Both the position numbers and the translations under genes were made by a program. Under the pieces are notes generated by a model. That model was not told where the DNA came from. It did not search any database and saw only the letters and a program-made list of their open reading frames with translations. A stretch of DNA of 64,000 nt, from NCBI GenBank assembly GCA_023430465.1, contig JAEZAM010000111.1, forward strand, positions 1 through 64,000, written 5' to 3'. How positions within the stretch are numbered: position 1 is the first letter of the stretch; each line of letters begins with the position of its first letter. Positions 43,842 to 52,598 of this stretch are shown piece after piece. The stretch comes from Bacteroidota bacterium (GTDB lineage Bacteria; Bacteroidota; Bacteroidia; Chitinophagales; Chitinophagaceae).

Positions 43842-46460
43842 ATGAAACGTTTGCTGTTTCTTGCTCTTCTCGTTGTGGCTACTGCCACCCACTCGCAGGA
43901 ATACAAATCCTTCCCCATGTGGAACCCTGACCTTCCCACTTCGGATCGCGTGAAGGATGTCATCAGCAGGCTGACATTAGAGGAAAAAGTAGCACAGATG
44001 CTAAACGCCACGCCCGGCGTGCCTCGTTTGGGTATACTTCCATACGACTGGTGGAACGAGGTGCTGCATGGTGTTGCGCGCACCCCATTCCGGACGACGG
44101 TCTTCCCACAGGCCATCGGCATGGCAGCTACCTGGGATACCAATGCCCTTTATACCATGGCTGACTATTCAGCACTGGAAGGTCGGGCTATCCAGAATAA
44201 AGTAAATGAGCAGGGCAGAACGAATGAACGATATGTTGGTCTTACCTACTGGACTCCCAACATCAATATCTTCCGCGACCCAAGATGGGGCCGTGGCCAG
44301 GAAACATATGGGGAGGATCCGTTTCTTACATCGATGCTGGGCCGCGCATTTGTCCGGGGTCTGCAGGGTGAAGACAGCAAATACCTGAAGGCTGCAGCCT
44401 GCGCCAAACACTTTGCAGTACACAGCGGACCGGAACCTAGCCGGCACTCGGATAATTTCAACCCCACTACGTATGATCTGTGGGACACCTACCTGCCGGC
44501 ATTCAAAACTTTGGTGGTAGATGCCAAAGTGGAAGGCGTGATGTGTGCATACAATGCTATAAATACACAGCCTTGCTGTGCCAATGACCTGCTCATGAAC
44601 GATATCCTGCGCCAGCAATGGAAATTTACAGGGTATGTGACATCCGACTGCTGGGCCATTGATGATTTTTTCAGGTACCATAAAACACATCCTGATGCAA
44701 CCAGCTCCGCTATCGTTGCGTTATTGCACGGAACCGATGTTGAATGCGGGCAATCGGTGTACACGACACTGGTTGATGCCGTACGCAATGGACGGATCAG
44801 TGAATCGTACATCGATCAGTCACTGACGCGTTTATTCACCACGCGGTATAAGCTTGGCATGTTTGATCCGGTATCGATGGTGAAGTATGCACAAACATCG
44901 GCTTCGGTTCTGGAGAGCCAGCCGCACAAGGATCATGCGCTTAAAATGGCACGTGAATCAATCGTACTGCTCAGGAATGAGAACAACACCCTGCCACTGA
45001 AGAAGACAATAAAGCGAATTGCCGTTGTTGGTCCCAATGCCGACAACCGGATTTCCATACTGGGTAACTATAATGGATATCCTTCGCAGCTCACCACTGT
45101 GCTGGAAGGCATCAGGGCAAAACTGGGACAAAACGTAGAAGTGATTTATGAAAAGGCAATCAATTTCACGAATGATACATTATTGGAGTATACCGATATG
45201 ACCTCGGCCTTCACAACGGGGACAAGCAAGGGCTTCAAAGCCGAATATTTCAGTAACCGCGATTTGAAAGGCGACCCCTTCCTGGCCCGCACGGAGGAAA
45301 AACTCGATCACAACTGGCAACGCGGCGATATTCTCAGTGCAAAGCATACCGCGACCAACTTCTCTGCCCGCTACAGTTCTGTATTCACAGCAAGTGAGAC
45401 CGGCTATACTGAACTGGAAGTGGAAGCGGATGATGGATACCGGTTATTTATTAACGGTAAGCAGGTGCTGGATGCATGGAGCCGCAATCGCTGGGGCGCA
45501 AAAACGTATAACCTTCAGACTACTAAAGACAGCACGTACCAGGTCGTACTTGAATACTGGCAGGGAGATGAGAACGCCAATGTTGCATTGAGAACCGGCC
45601 GCCTGAAGAAGACCGATATGAAAGCCCTTGCTGCAAAACTGAAAACCGCAGATGCCATTGTATTTGCGGGCGGCATCTCGCCCCAACTGGAAGGAGAAGA
45701 AATGCCGGTGAATGCACCTGGCTTTAACGGTGGGGACCGCAGCTCGATCCAGTTGCCGGCCGTTCAAACTGAACTGCTGAAGGCATTGAAGGCAACGGGT
45801 AAACCTGTCGTATTTCTTATGATGACAGGCAGCGCCATTGCCACACCCTGGGAATCCGAAAATATTCCTTCGATCATCAACGCATGGTATGCAGGACAAA
45901 GCGCTGGTAGTGCGATTGCCGATGTGTTGTTTGGAGATTATAATCCGGCGGGTCGATTACCCGTCACCTTTTATAAAAGCGATTCGGATCTGCCTTCATT
46001 CAGTGATTATTCAATGGCCGGGCGTACTTATCGCTACTTCGCAGGAAAGCCGTTGTATCCTTTCGGATTTGGATTGAGCTATTCAACGTTTAGGTATACT
46101 GCGCTTAGGGTTCCTGCCAGGATCAGGAAAGGCAAGCCCGTGACGGTGACGGTATCACTGAAGAATATGGGCAAGAGAGATGGTGACGAGGTGGTGCAGT
46201 TGTACGTCGCACATCCTGGTGCGAAAGGCAAAGCTCCGGTTCGCGCGCTGAAAGGTTTTCAGCGTGTACCGATGAAGGCCGGGGAAACTAAAACTATAAA
46301 GTTTATGCTGACGGCTGATGATCTTTCTCTTGTAAGCGAAACGGATGGGAAGTTATATCAGCCATCAGGCAGCATCACGATAAGTGTTGGTGGAGGGCAA
46401 CCCGGCCTAGCGGTAAAAACGACGAGTAATGTATTGACGGGGAAGATAGTGGTGGAGTGA
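43842..46460 (+). CDS. Exported GH3 glycosidase with PA14 domain (beta-xylosidase-like)
   Basis: This 872-residue enzyme has a Sec signal (ending THSQ). The N-terminal GH3 barrel carries nucleophile Asp269 (VTSDCWAIDDF). The (alpha/beta)6 domain is split by an inserted PA14 domain (about 463-590, KGFKAEYFSNRDLKGDP...). A fibronectin III-like C-terminus follows (RKGKPVTVTVSLKNMGKRDGDEVVQLYV). DWWNEVLHGVAR and GQETYGEDPFLTSMLG place it in the xylosidase/arabinofuranosidase branch of GH3. It would cleave xylo-oligosaccharides made by the GH10 enzyme encoded upstream. Confidence 0.92.
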   Translation: MKRLLFLALLVVATATHSQEYKSFPMWNPDLPTSDRVKDVISRLTLEEKVAQMLNATPGVPRLGILPYDWWNEVLHGVARTPFRTTVFPQAIGMAATWDTNALYTMADYSALEGRAIQNKVNEQGRTNERYVGLTYWTPNINIFRDPRWGRGQETYGEDPFLTSMLGRAFVRGLQGEDSKYLKAAACAKHFAVHSGPEPSRHSDNFNPTTYDLWDTYLPAFKTLVVDAKVEGVMCAYNAINTQPCCANDLLMNDILRQQWKFTGYVTSDCWAIDDFFRYHKTHPDATSSAIVALLHGTDVECGQSVYTTLVDAVRNGRISESYIDQSLTRLFTTRYKLGMFDPVSMVKYAQTSASVLESQPHKDHALKMARESIVLLRNENNTLPLKKTIKRIAVVGPNADNRISILGNYNGYPSQLTTVLEGIRAKLGQNVEVIYEKAINFTNDTLLEYTDMTSAFTTGTSKGFKAEYFSNRDLKGDPFLARTEEKLDHNWQRGDILSAKHTATNFSARYSSVFTASETGYTELEVEADDGYRLFINGKQVLDAWSRNRWGAKTYNLQTTKDSTYQVVLEYWQGDENANVALRTGRLKKTDMKALAAKLKTADAIVFAGGISPQLEGEEMPVNAPGFNGGDRSSIQLPAVQTELLKALKATGKPVVFLMMTGSAIATPWESENIPSIINAWYAGQSAGSAIADVLFGDYNPAGRLPVTFYKSDSDLPSFSDYSMAGRTYRYFAGKPLYPFGFGLSYSTFRYTALRVPARIRKGKPVTVTVSLKNMGKRDGDEVVQLYVAHPGAKGKAPVRALKGFQRVPMKAGETKTIKFMLTADDLSLVSETDGKLYQPSGSITISVGGGQPGLAVKTTSNVLTGKIVVE

Positions 46461-46509
46461 AAAAATTAAAAACTCAAAACTTAAAACTTAACAACCTTAA
46501 CCTCAACCT

Positions 46510-46533
46510 CGCTTCGACAGGCTCAGCCCAAGC
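46510..46533 (-). repeat. REP core, minus-strand copy
   Basis: CTTCGACAGGCTCAG is the reverse complement of the CTGAGCCTGTCGAAG core at 43732-43746, in the gap between the convergent GH3 and ROK genes. Flanking CCTTAACC runs are A/C-rich and carry no gene. Confidence 0.6.
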
Positions 46534-46546
46534 AACCTTAACCTTA

Positions 46547-47776
46547 TTATTGAAACGACAGCACACGGTTGCGGGCAATCAGCGCGGAGCCTACGATCCC
46601 GGCTTTTTCTTTGAGTCGGGACATGGATAATTTCGAATCGCTGTTTACAAGTCCCAATGAATATTTGTTCAAGGCGATCTTTGTAGTGAGATAGAGATAG
46701 TCGCCGGTGGCTGTCAGCGCGCCGCCAAGTACGACGAGTTCAGGGTTATACAGATTGATCAATACGGCAATTCCCCTGCCCAGGTTGTACCCAATTTTCG
46801 ATACCAGCTCGATTGCGAGCACATCCTCCTGCCGCGCGCCTTCAATGATGTTGTGAAATGTCAGTTCCTCTGTTGCGGCAGTATCCTGCAGGATATTCGA
46901 CACCGAACCTTCCTGGATATGTTTCGTGAACATGCGCATCAGTGCCCTGCCTGATGCCTCGGTTTCCAGGCAACCGCGCTTTCCGCAGTGGCAGATGATC
47001 TCGTTATCAAAAAGGGGGATGTGCCCAAACTCACCACTGAATCCGGATTTGCCATAGTATAATTTGCCATCGATCAGGATACCGAGGCCAAGACCATAAT
47101 CAAGATTAACGAACAACACATTTTTCTCATTCTTCACCACGCCTTTGTGAAATTCACCATAAGCCATTGCACGGGAATCATTTTCCAGAAACACCTTGAT
47201 CCCGATGCGGCTCTCAATGATGTTGGCAAGCGGTTCTTCGCTGAAATGGAAAAAGCTATAACTATAGCCACTGTTGGAGTTAATACGGCCGGTCAGGTTG
47301 ATGCAGATGGAAAGGATGTTCTTCTGCGCAACCTGGGGTTTCCTGATAAAATCCGTGAGGATGGCGATCAGCCGGTCAAGGCTTTCCGACTTGTTCTCCA
47401 GCAGGAAAGGGATTTCCAATTCTGTCACCGTGAGATTTTTCCGAAAGTCGAGCAGGCCAATATTGACAAAATTGTCCCGCACATCCACCCCCAGGAAATA
47501 ACAGGCATCACTCAGGAGACCGTAATGGTTAGCGGGACGGCCGGCAATGGAGTCGATCTTACCGCAGTCTTCCACTATATAATCATCCACCAGTTCGGTG
47601 ATGAGGGTAGTGGCAGTGGGAATGCTGATGTTCAGGTGCTGGGCGATCTCGGGTATGGTACTTTCCTCCTGTGAATCGAGAAAAGTAATGATCTCCCGTT
47701 TGCGGGTAAGGTGTTTAAAAGCTACGCCACCGGGCTCGTCTTCCGTAAGGAGCTGCTTGAGTTTGGAAAAATTCAT
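46547..47776 (-). CDS. ROK-family transcriptional repressor
   Basis: A 409-residue regulator with an N-terminal winged helix (about 20-75, KREIITFLDSQEESTIPEIAQHLNISIPTATTLITELVDD) and a ROK sugar-kinase-like domain. The domain carries the zinc motif CHCGKRGCLE and ATP-site remnants (NLDYGLGLGILIDGKLYYG, LVVLGGALTATGDYL). ROK repressors respond to sugars or sugar phosphates such as N-acetylglucosamine or xylose. It is divergent from the AGE epimerase and PUL 2, which it probably controls. The ATG at 47776 was chosen over a non-ATG start at 47815. Confidence 0.92.
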   Translation of the reverse strand: MNFSKLKQLLTEDEPGGVAFKHLTRKREIITFLDSQEESTIPEIAQHLNISIPTATTLITELVDDYIVEDCGKIDSIAGRPANHYGLLSDACYFLGVDVRDNFVNIGLLDFRKNLTVTELEIPFLLENKSESLDRLIAILTDFIRKPQVAQKNILSICINLTGRINSNSGYSYSFFHFSEEPLANIIESRIGIKVFLENDSRAMAYGEFHKGVVKNEKNVLFVNLDYGLGLGILIDGKLYYGKSGFSGEFGHIPLFDNEIICHCGKRGCLETEASGRALMRMFTKHIQEGSVSNILQDTAATEELTFHNIIEGARQEDVLAIELVSKIGYNLGRGIAVLINLYNPELVVLGGALTATGDYLYLTTKIALNKYSLGLVNSDSKLSMSRLKEKAGIVGSALIARNRVLSFQ

Positions 47777-47893
47777 GGTTAAGGTCAAAAAGAGCCTAAA
47801 CCTACTGAAAAACAAGCAGATTAAAAATTTTAAGAAAAAAACCGAGATTTTCTAAAAAATTTATAGCTTGATCGCCAGCGGTTTGCGCATATG

Positions 47894-47936
47894 AATAAAT
47901 TATTTCAATAAATACTTGTCAATAAATAAATTATTT
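47894..47936. promoter_or_regulatory. Candidate ROK operator: two copies of AATAAATTATTT
   Basis: The 12-mer AATAAATTATTT occurs at 47894-47905 and 47925-47936, 31 bp (three helical turns) apart, in the 200-bp gap between the ROK and AGE genes. NagC/Mlc-type ROK sites are likewise A/T-rich and often come in pairs. Binding is inferred; the surrounding DNA is A/T-rich, which weakens the case. Confidence 0.4.
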
Positions 47937-47976
47937 TATTAACTATTCCTATATTTAAAAAATAATTTAAAAATTG

Positions 47977-49185
47977 ATGACAGAACGGCACCTTATACAA
48001 TCATTTAAAGCTTACGGTCCTCTCTATGAAACCGAGCTCACCGAAACAGTTATTCCCTTCTGGATGGCCAACAGCCGCGACAACGAATATGGTGGGTTCT
48101 TCAACTGCCTGAACAAGGACGGCTCCATCTACGACACTGACAAGTTTATGTGGATGCAGGCCCGGGAAGTCTGGACCTTTGCCACCATGTTCGAGAAAGT
48201 CGAACAAAAGCCCGAATGGCTTGATATGGCCAAACATGGTCTGGATTTTATTCTGAAAAATGGTCGCGACAGCGGAGGCGCCTGGTATTTCTCAGTCACC
48301 CGCGAAGGGAAACCCCTAATACAACCTTACAACATTTTCAGCGACTGTTTTGCCGCCATGGCGCTCAGCATCATGGATAAAAACATTCCCGACAACGGTT
48401 ATGGCCAGCTCGCCCTCGAAACCTTCGAGAACATCCTTCGCAGAAAAGATAACCCGAAAGGCAAATACAGCAAAGAATTTCCTGGCAGTCGGCCCATCAA
48501 AGGGTTTGCCCTGCCCATGATCCTCTCCAATCTGGCGCTGGAAATGGAACACCTGCTCGGAAAGGAAAGAGTGGACGCCTTCATCCCGGGTGTGATCCAT
48601 GAGGTGATGGACGTATTTTATAAATCCGGGCTTGGCCTTATTGTAGAGAACGTGGCCCAAGACGGATCGCTGGTCGACAGTTTTGAAGGCCGGCTACTTA
48701 ATCCCGGTCATGCCATTGAAGCCATGTGGTTCATGATGGATCTCGGCGTGCGCATCAATGACGACCAACTTATACGCAAAGCGGTGGATATAGCACTTGC
48801 CGAAATTGAATATGGATGGGATGAAAAATATGGCGGCATCTTTTATTTCCTTGACAGGAAAGGATATCCGCCCCAGCAACTGGAATGGGATCAGAAGTTA
48901 TGGTGGGTACACCTCGAAGCGCTCGTTGCCATGGCTAAAGGGTTCGCGCTTACGAACGATCCCCGCTGCTATGAATGGTTTGTAAAACTCCACGATTATA
49001 CCTGGAAACATTTCCGCGATACTGAACACGGTGAATGGTATGCCTACCTCAACCGGCAGGGGGAAGTTTTGCTTCCACTGAAAGGAGGTAAATGGAAATG
49101 CTGCTTTCACGTGCCGAGAGCGTTGTTGAATATCTGGAAAACAACGGAAACGGTGCCACAGCAAGTAGAAGAGCCGGCATGCTAA
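47977..49185 (+). CDS. AGE-family epimerase, N-acylglucosamine 2-epimerase type
   Basis: A 402-residue cytoplasmic (alpha/alpha)6 protein. NEYGGFFNCLNKDGSIYDTDKFMWMQAREVWTFATMF is close to the renin-binding-protein/AGE branch that interconverts N-acetylglucosamine and N-acetylmannosamine. Catalytic-type His residues are present in NPGHAIEAMWFMMD and CCFHVPRALLNIW. Cellobiose 2-epimerases have a different N-terminal pattern and are a less likely alternative. It stands 147 bp before SusC of PUL 2 and after the ROK operators. An amino-sugar step in this locus is inferred from family and neighbours. The ATG at 47977 follows a TTG three bases earlier. Confidence 0.88.
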   Translation: MTERHLIQSFKAYGPLYETELTETVIPFWMANSRDNEYGGFFNCLNKDGSIYDTDKFMWMQAREVWTFATMFEKVEQKPEWLDMAKHGLDFILKNGRDSGGAWYFSVTREGKPLIQPYNIFSDCFAAMALSIMDKNIPDNGYGQLALETFENILRRKDNPKGKYSKEFPGSRPIKGFALPMILSNLALEMEHLLGKERVDAFIPGVIHEVMDVFYKSGLGLIVENVAQDGSLVDSFEGRLLNPGHAIEAMWFMMDLGVRINDDQLIRKAVDIALAEIEYGWDEKYGGIFYFLDRKGYPPQQLEWDQKLWWVHLEALVAMAKGFALTNDPRCYEWFVKLHDYTWKHFRDTEHGEWYAYLNRQGEVLLPLKGGKWKCCFHVPRALLNIWKTTETVPQQVEEPAC

Positions 49186-49332
49186 GGCCTTAGGATCTAA
49201 CGATTATTAAAATGATTGCTTGACAGGGTTAGTGTAAAGTTGTTTGATCAGTCATTTCAGCGATGTGCTTATGAAGTTGATTATAAATTAAACGGGGTAA
49301 CCCAACTAACTAATTTTTACTGCTTAAAAATT

Positions 49333-52300
49333 ATGAAAAAACGAACCAAAGCTCCGATCAGTCTGCAACTGCTGAAGCCATTCATGGTCTTCGGTTTGCT
49401 ATTCATCGCCTGCCTTGCCTCTTTTGGCCAGGGCGCTGCTGTCGTCAGGGGGGTACTTGCAACCTCTGCCGGTCTTCCCGTTCCCGGCGTGACAGTTCTG
49501 CAAAAAGGCACAAAGAACCAAACCGTTTCCGATTCGCTTGGCCGGTTTACGATTACAGTTGACAACCCCGCTCGTGCCGTCCTCATACTTACTTCTGTTG
49601 GTTTTGAGCCAAAAGAAGTAGCGGTCAATAGCCGCACGATGTTGAGTGAAACCCTCGAGTTTGCCACCAAAGTTCTCGACGAGGTCGTGGCTGTTGGATA
49701 TGGTACCGTGCGCAAGCGTGATGTTACCGGTTCCATCGCTTCCATAAAAGGCGAGGAGCTGTTGAAATCAAATCCCACCAGCATCAATCAGGCCCTGCAG
49801 GGCAAGCTTGCCGGTGTTGTGGTCAGTCAGGCAGACGGTGCACCCGGTGCAGGTATCAATATCCAGATCCGTGGGGCGAATTCTTTCAGTACCAGTACAG
49901 AACCCCTTTATGTGATCGATGGTGTGCCTTTCAATACCGGTGAAGCACCCGGCACTGATTTCGCCACAAAGCAGACCAATAACCCGCTCAACCTGATCAA
50001 CCCGCGTGATGTACTCTCGATCGAAGTGTTGAAGGACGCTTCCGCCACCGCGATCTACGGTTCACGTGGTGCAAATGGTGTCGTCATGATCACCACCAAA
50101 GCGGGCACCAAAGGAAGAACCAGGGTGGAGCTCAGTTCCAATACCTCTGTATCCACGCCGGTGAAAATCGTAAAAGTCCTTGATGCCGCCACCTATGCAG
50201 AGTACAGGAATGAAATGGTGCGGTATAAATATATGTACGATGGGGGTGAGTTTGTTGCTGAGCAAAACCTTCCTTACCCCGTTGGCGGCAAGTGGAGCTA
50301 TACCACCGAGATCGATCCCGTTACGGGTCTTCCGGTTATCGTAGACAGTACCTTCCTTCCCGGACCCGACAGCTACCGCAATGGCTATATGGGCAATGGT
50401 ACAGACTGGCAGGACCAGATCTTCCACACCGGCCTGTCACAGGACTATAACCTGAGCATCTCCGGAGGTGATGATAAAGGAACATTCATGTTCTCTATCG
50501 GCAGCCTGGATCAACAGGGTATCATCCGCAACTCCTACTTCAAACGTTATAACATCCGTTCCAACATCGATCGCAAAGTGACCGAGTGGTTCAGCTTCGG
50601 TAATTACCTTACGGCGTCGAAGTCGGACAACCGCATGGCGCGAACCAACTCTGAAACCTACGGTATCATCCCATCAGCACTCGCATTTACTCCAACGCGT
50701 ACGGTATTTGATCCCGATGAGCCATCCGGTGTCTCTGAAGACTTCGCCAATGGTCTCTCAAATCCTTATCTCTACGTCCGTACAGCGAAGAACGTGCTTG
50801 GTTCCCTCAATCTTTACAACTCAACATTTGCGAAGATCAAATTCACCGATTACCTGACCTTCAAGCAGGATCTTGGTTATTCCTACAGCCAGAGCCAGCG
50901 TGATATTTATTATAACCGGTTCATCAGCGGCGGTGCTGCACCCGTGAATGGCTACGCCATGCAGGCCGACAACTATTACCAGAGCGTATTGCTTCAATCC
51001 ACGCTGAACTTCAGCAGGCAGTTTGCAGAAATGCACCGCGTGGATGCCGTAGCCGGTTACACATTCGAGAATGTAACCTGGGGAGGTAAAACAATGAGCG
51101 GGTCAAATTTCCCTAATGATATCACTGAGAACAACTCAATGGGCTCTGCATTGCTGCAGAATCCGAACTCATCCAGTAAAGGCAAAAGTTCCCTGATCTC
51201 TTTCCTGGGCCGGGTTAATTATTCTTTCCTGAATCGCTACCTCGTCACCGCTAATTTCCGACGTGATGGATCAAGCCGTCTCTCGAAAGAAGGCCGCTGG
51301 GCTGACTTCTATTCATTTGCTCTTGGCTGGAAGTTGTCTGAAGAAACATTTATCCGCAACCTTGGGCTCTTTGATGAACTTAAACTAAGAGCTGGTTATG
51401 GTGAAACAGGAAACCAGGGTGTGAGTGCCTATGCTACACGTTCACGCATGACTGCGCAGAATTATCCAATCGACGGTTCCCTGCAGAGTGGTTTTGCTGA
51501 AGACCGCTGGGGCGGCCCCGCAGCACCAAACCTGAGATGGGAAACAACCAAACAGGTTAACATTGGCCTGGACATGAGCTTTATGAGGAACAGGCTGAAT
51601 TTTGTGATCGATGTATACGCTAAAAAGACAACAGACCTCCTGCAATATGCATTCATTCCACTGAGTACCGGTTTTTCAAGCATTGCCACAAACTATGGTA
51701 ACGTGACGAACAAGGGGCTTGAGATCAGTGGTAACTATGCTATAGTCCGCTCACGTGATTTCAACTGGAAAGTGGATGCGAATATTTCATTCAACCGTAA
51801 CGAGATAAGTGGGCTGGACGCTGATCAGTTCTCCGATGTGGTCTGGGGACTTGAGAGCATGTTTCTCCGCCGGAATGGGCATGCGATCGGTACCATCTAT
51901 GGCTACCAGGAAGACGGTTATTATGACAATGAAGCAGAAGTGCGGGCAGATGCTGCTTACCAGAACCAGACTGATGCAAAGATCAGAAGTATGGTGGGCC
52001 AGGTGAAATACCGTGATCTGAACAAAGACGGCGTGATCGATGATCGCGACAAGGCCATCATCGGCGACACCAACCCCGATTTTACCTATGGTTTCACCAA
52101 CACGATGAGCTATAAAAATTTCACCTTCAGCTTTTTCCTCCAGGGGATACAGGGAAATGATATCCTGAATGCCAACCTGCGTTCTTTTGATATGGCCGGA
52201 ACCACCAACATGCCGCAGTTTGTGTGGGATAACCGCTGGACGCCCGAGAATAAAGCTAATGCAATGTTCCCTCGTGCCGACATCACCTTTACGCGCAGCC

Positions 52301-52566
52301 TGAGAGCGTCTGATCGGCTGATCGATGATGGTTCATACCTGCGCCTGCGCAATGTATCGTTGGGTTACCGCTGGGACAGGCCGACGAATTTTATCAGCTC
52401 ATTGAATTTCACTGTATCTGCAAACAACGTATTTACCGCAACAAAATACAAATGGTATGATCCGGATGTGAATGCCTTCGGCAGCGACCCTGCACGCAGG
52501 GGGGTTGACATGGCATCCTATCCAAGTGCCAGAACATTTGCCTTCGGCGTACAGGCATCATTCTAA
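49333..52566 (+). CDS. SusC/RagA-family TonB-dependent outer-membrane transporter (PUL 2)
   Basis: A 1077-residue transporter: signal sequence, carboxypeptidase-like domain (VVRGVLATSAGLPVPGVTVLQKGTKNQTV), TonB-dependent plug (LDEVVAVGYGTVRKRDVTGSIAS, LQGKLAGVVVSQADGAPGAGINIQIRG) and the signature INPRDVLSIEVLKDASATAIYGSRGANGVVMITTK. The barrel ends in VQASF. The ATG at 49333 was chosen because it begins the signal sequence (KKRTKAPISLQLLKPFMVFG); the frame extends 39 codons upstream without a plausible start. The susD gene follows after 32 bp. Confidence 0.95.
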   Translation: MKKRTKAPISLQLLKPFMVFGLLFIACLASFGQGAAVVRGVLATSAGLPVPGVTVLQKGTKNQTVSDSLGRFTITVDNPARAVLILTSVGFEPKEVAVNSRTMLSETLEFATKVLDEVVAVGYGTVRKRDVTGSIASIKGEELLKSNPTSINQALQGKLAGVVVSQADGAPGAGINIQIRGANSFSTSTEPLYVIDGVPFNTGEAPGTDFATKQTNNPLNLINPRDVLSIEVLKDASATAIYGSRGANGVVMITTKAGTKGRTRVELSSNTSVSTPVKIVKVLDAATYAEYRNEMVRYKYMYDGGEFVAEQNLPYPVGGKWSYTTEIDPVTGLPVIVDSTFLPGPDSYRNGYMGNGTDWQDQIFHTGLSQDYNLSISGGDDKGTFMFSIGSLDQQGIIRNSYFKRYNIRSNIDRKVTEWFSFGNYLTASKSDNRMARTNSETYGIIPSALAFTPTRTVFDPDEPSGVSEDFANGLSNPYLYVRTAKNVLGSLNLYNSTFAKIKFTDYLTFKQDLGYSYSQSQRDIYYNRFISGGAAPVNGYAMQADNYYQSVLLQSTLNFSRQFAEMHRVDAVAGYTFENVTWGGKTMSGSNFPNDITENNSMGSALLQNPNSSSKGKSSLISFLGRVNYSFLNRYLVTANFRRDGSSRLSKEGRWADFYSFALGWKLSEETFIRNLGLFDELKLRAGYGETGNQGVSAYATRSRMTAQNYPIDGSLQSGFAEDRWGGPAAPNLRWETTKQVNIGLDMSFMRNRLNFVIDVYAKKTTDLLQYAFIPLSTGFSSIATNYGNVTNKGLEISGNYAIVRSRDFNWKVDANISFNRNEISGLDADQFSDVVWGLESMFLRRNGHAIGTIYGYQEDGYYDNEAEVRADAAYQNQTDAKIRSMVGQVKYRDLNKDGVIDDRDKAIIGDTNPDFTYGFTNTMSYKNFTFSFFLQGIQGNDILNANLRSFDMAGTTNMPQFVWDNRWTPENKANAMFPRADITFTRSLRASDRLIDDGSYLRLRNVSLGYRWDRPTNFISSLNFTVSANNVFTATKYKWYDPDVNAFGSDPARRGVDMASYPSARTFAFGVQASF

Positions 52567-52598
52567 ATCGATCATCAATTTTATAAAATCAGACAACG

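Noticed and set aside
43425..43892. Minus-strand frame of 155 codons
   Set aside because: It is translated repeat DNA (HPVSSHPASHLRFAP twice) antisense to araR and the GH3 start.
49186..49332. Promoter of the second susC gene
   Set aside because: A TAAAGTTG box exists, but no -33 element at a proper distance, so I do not call it.
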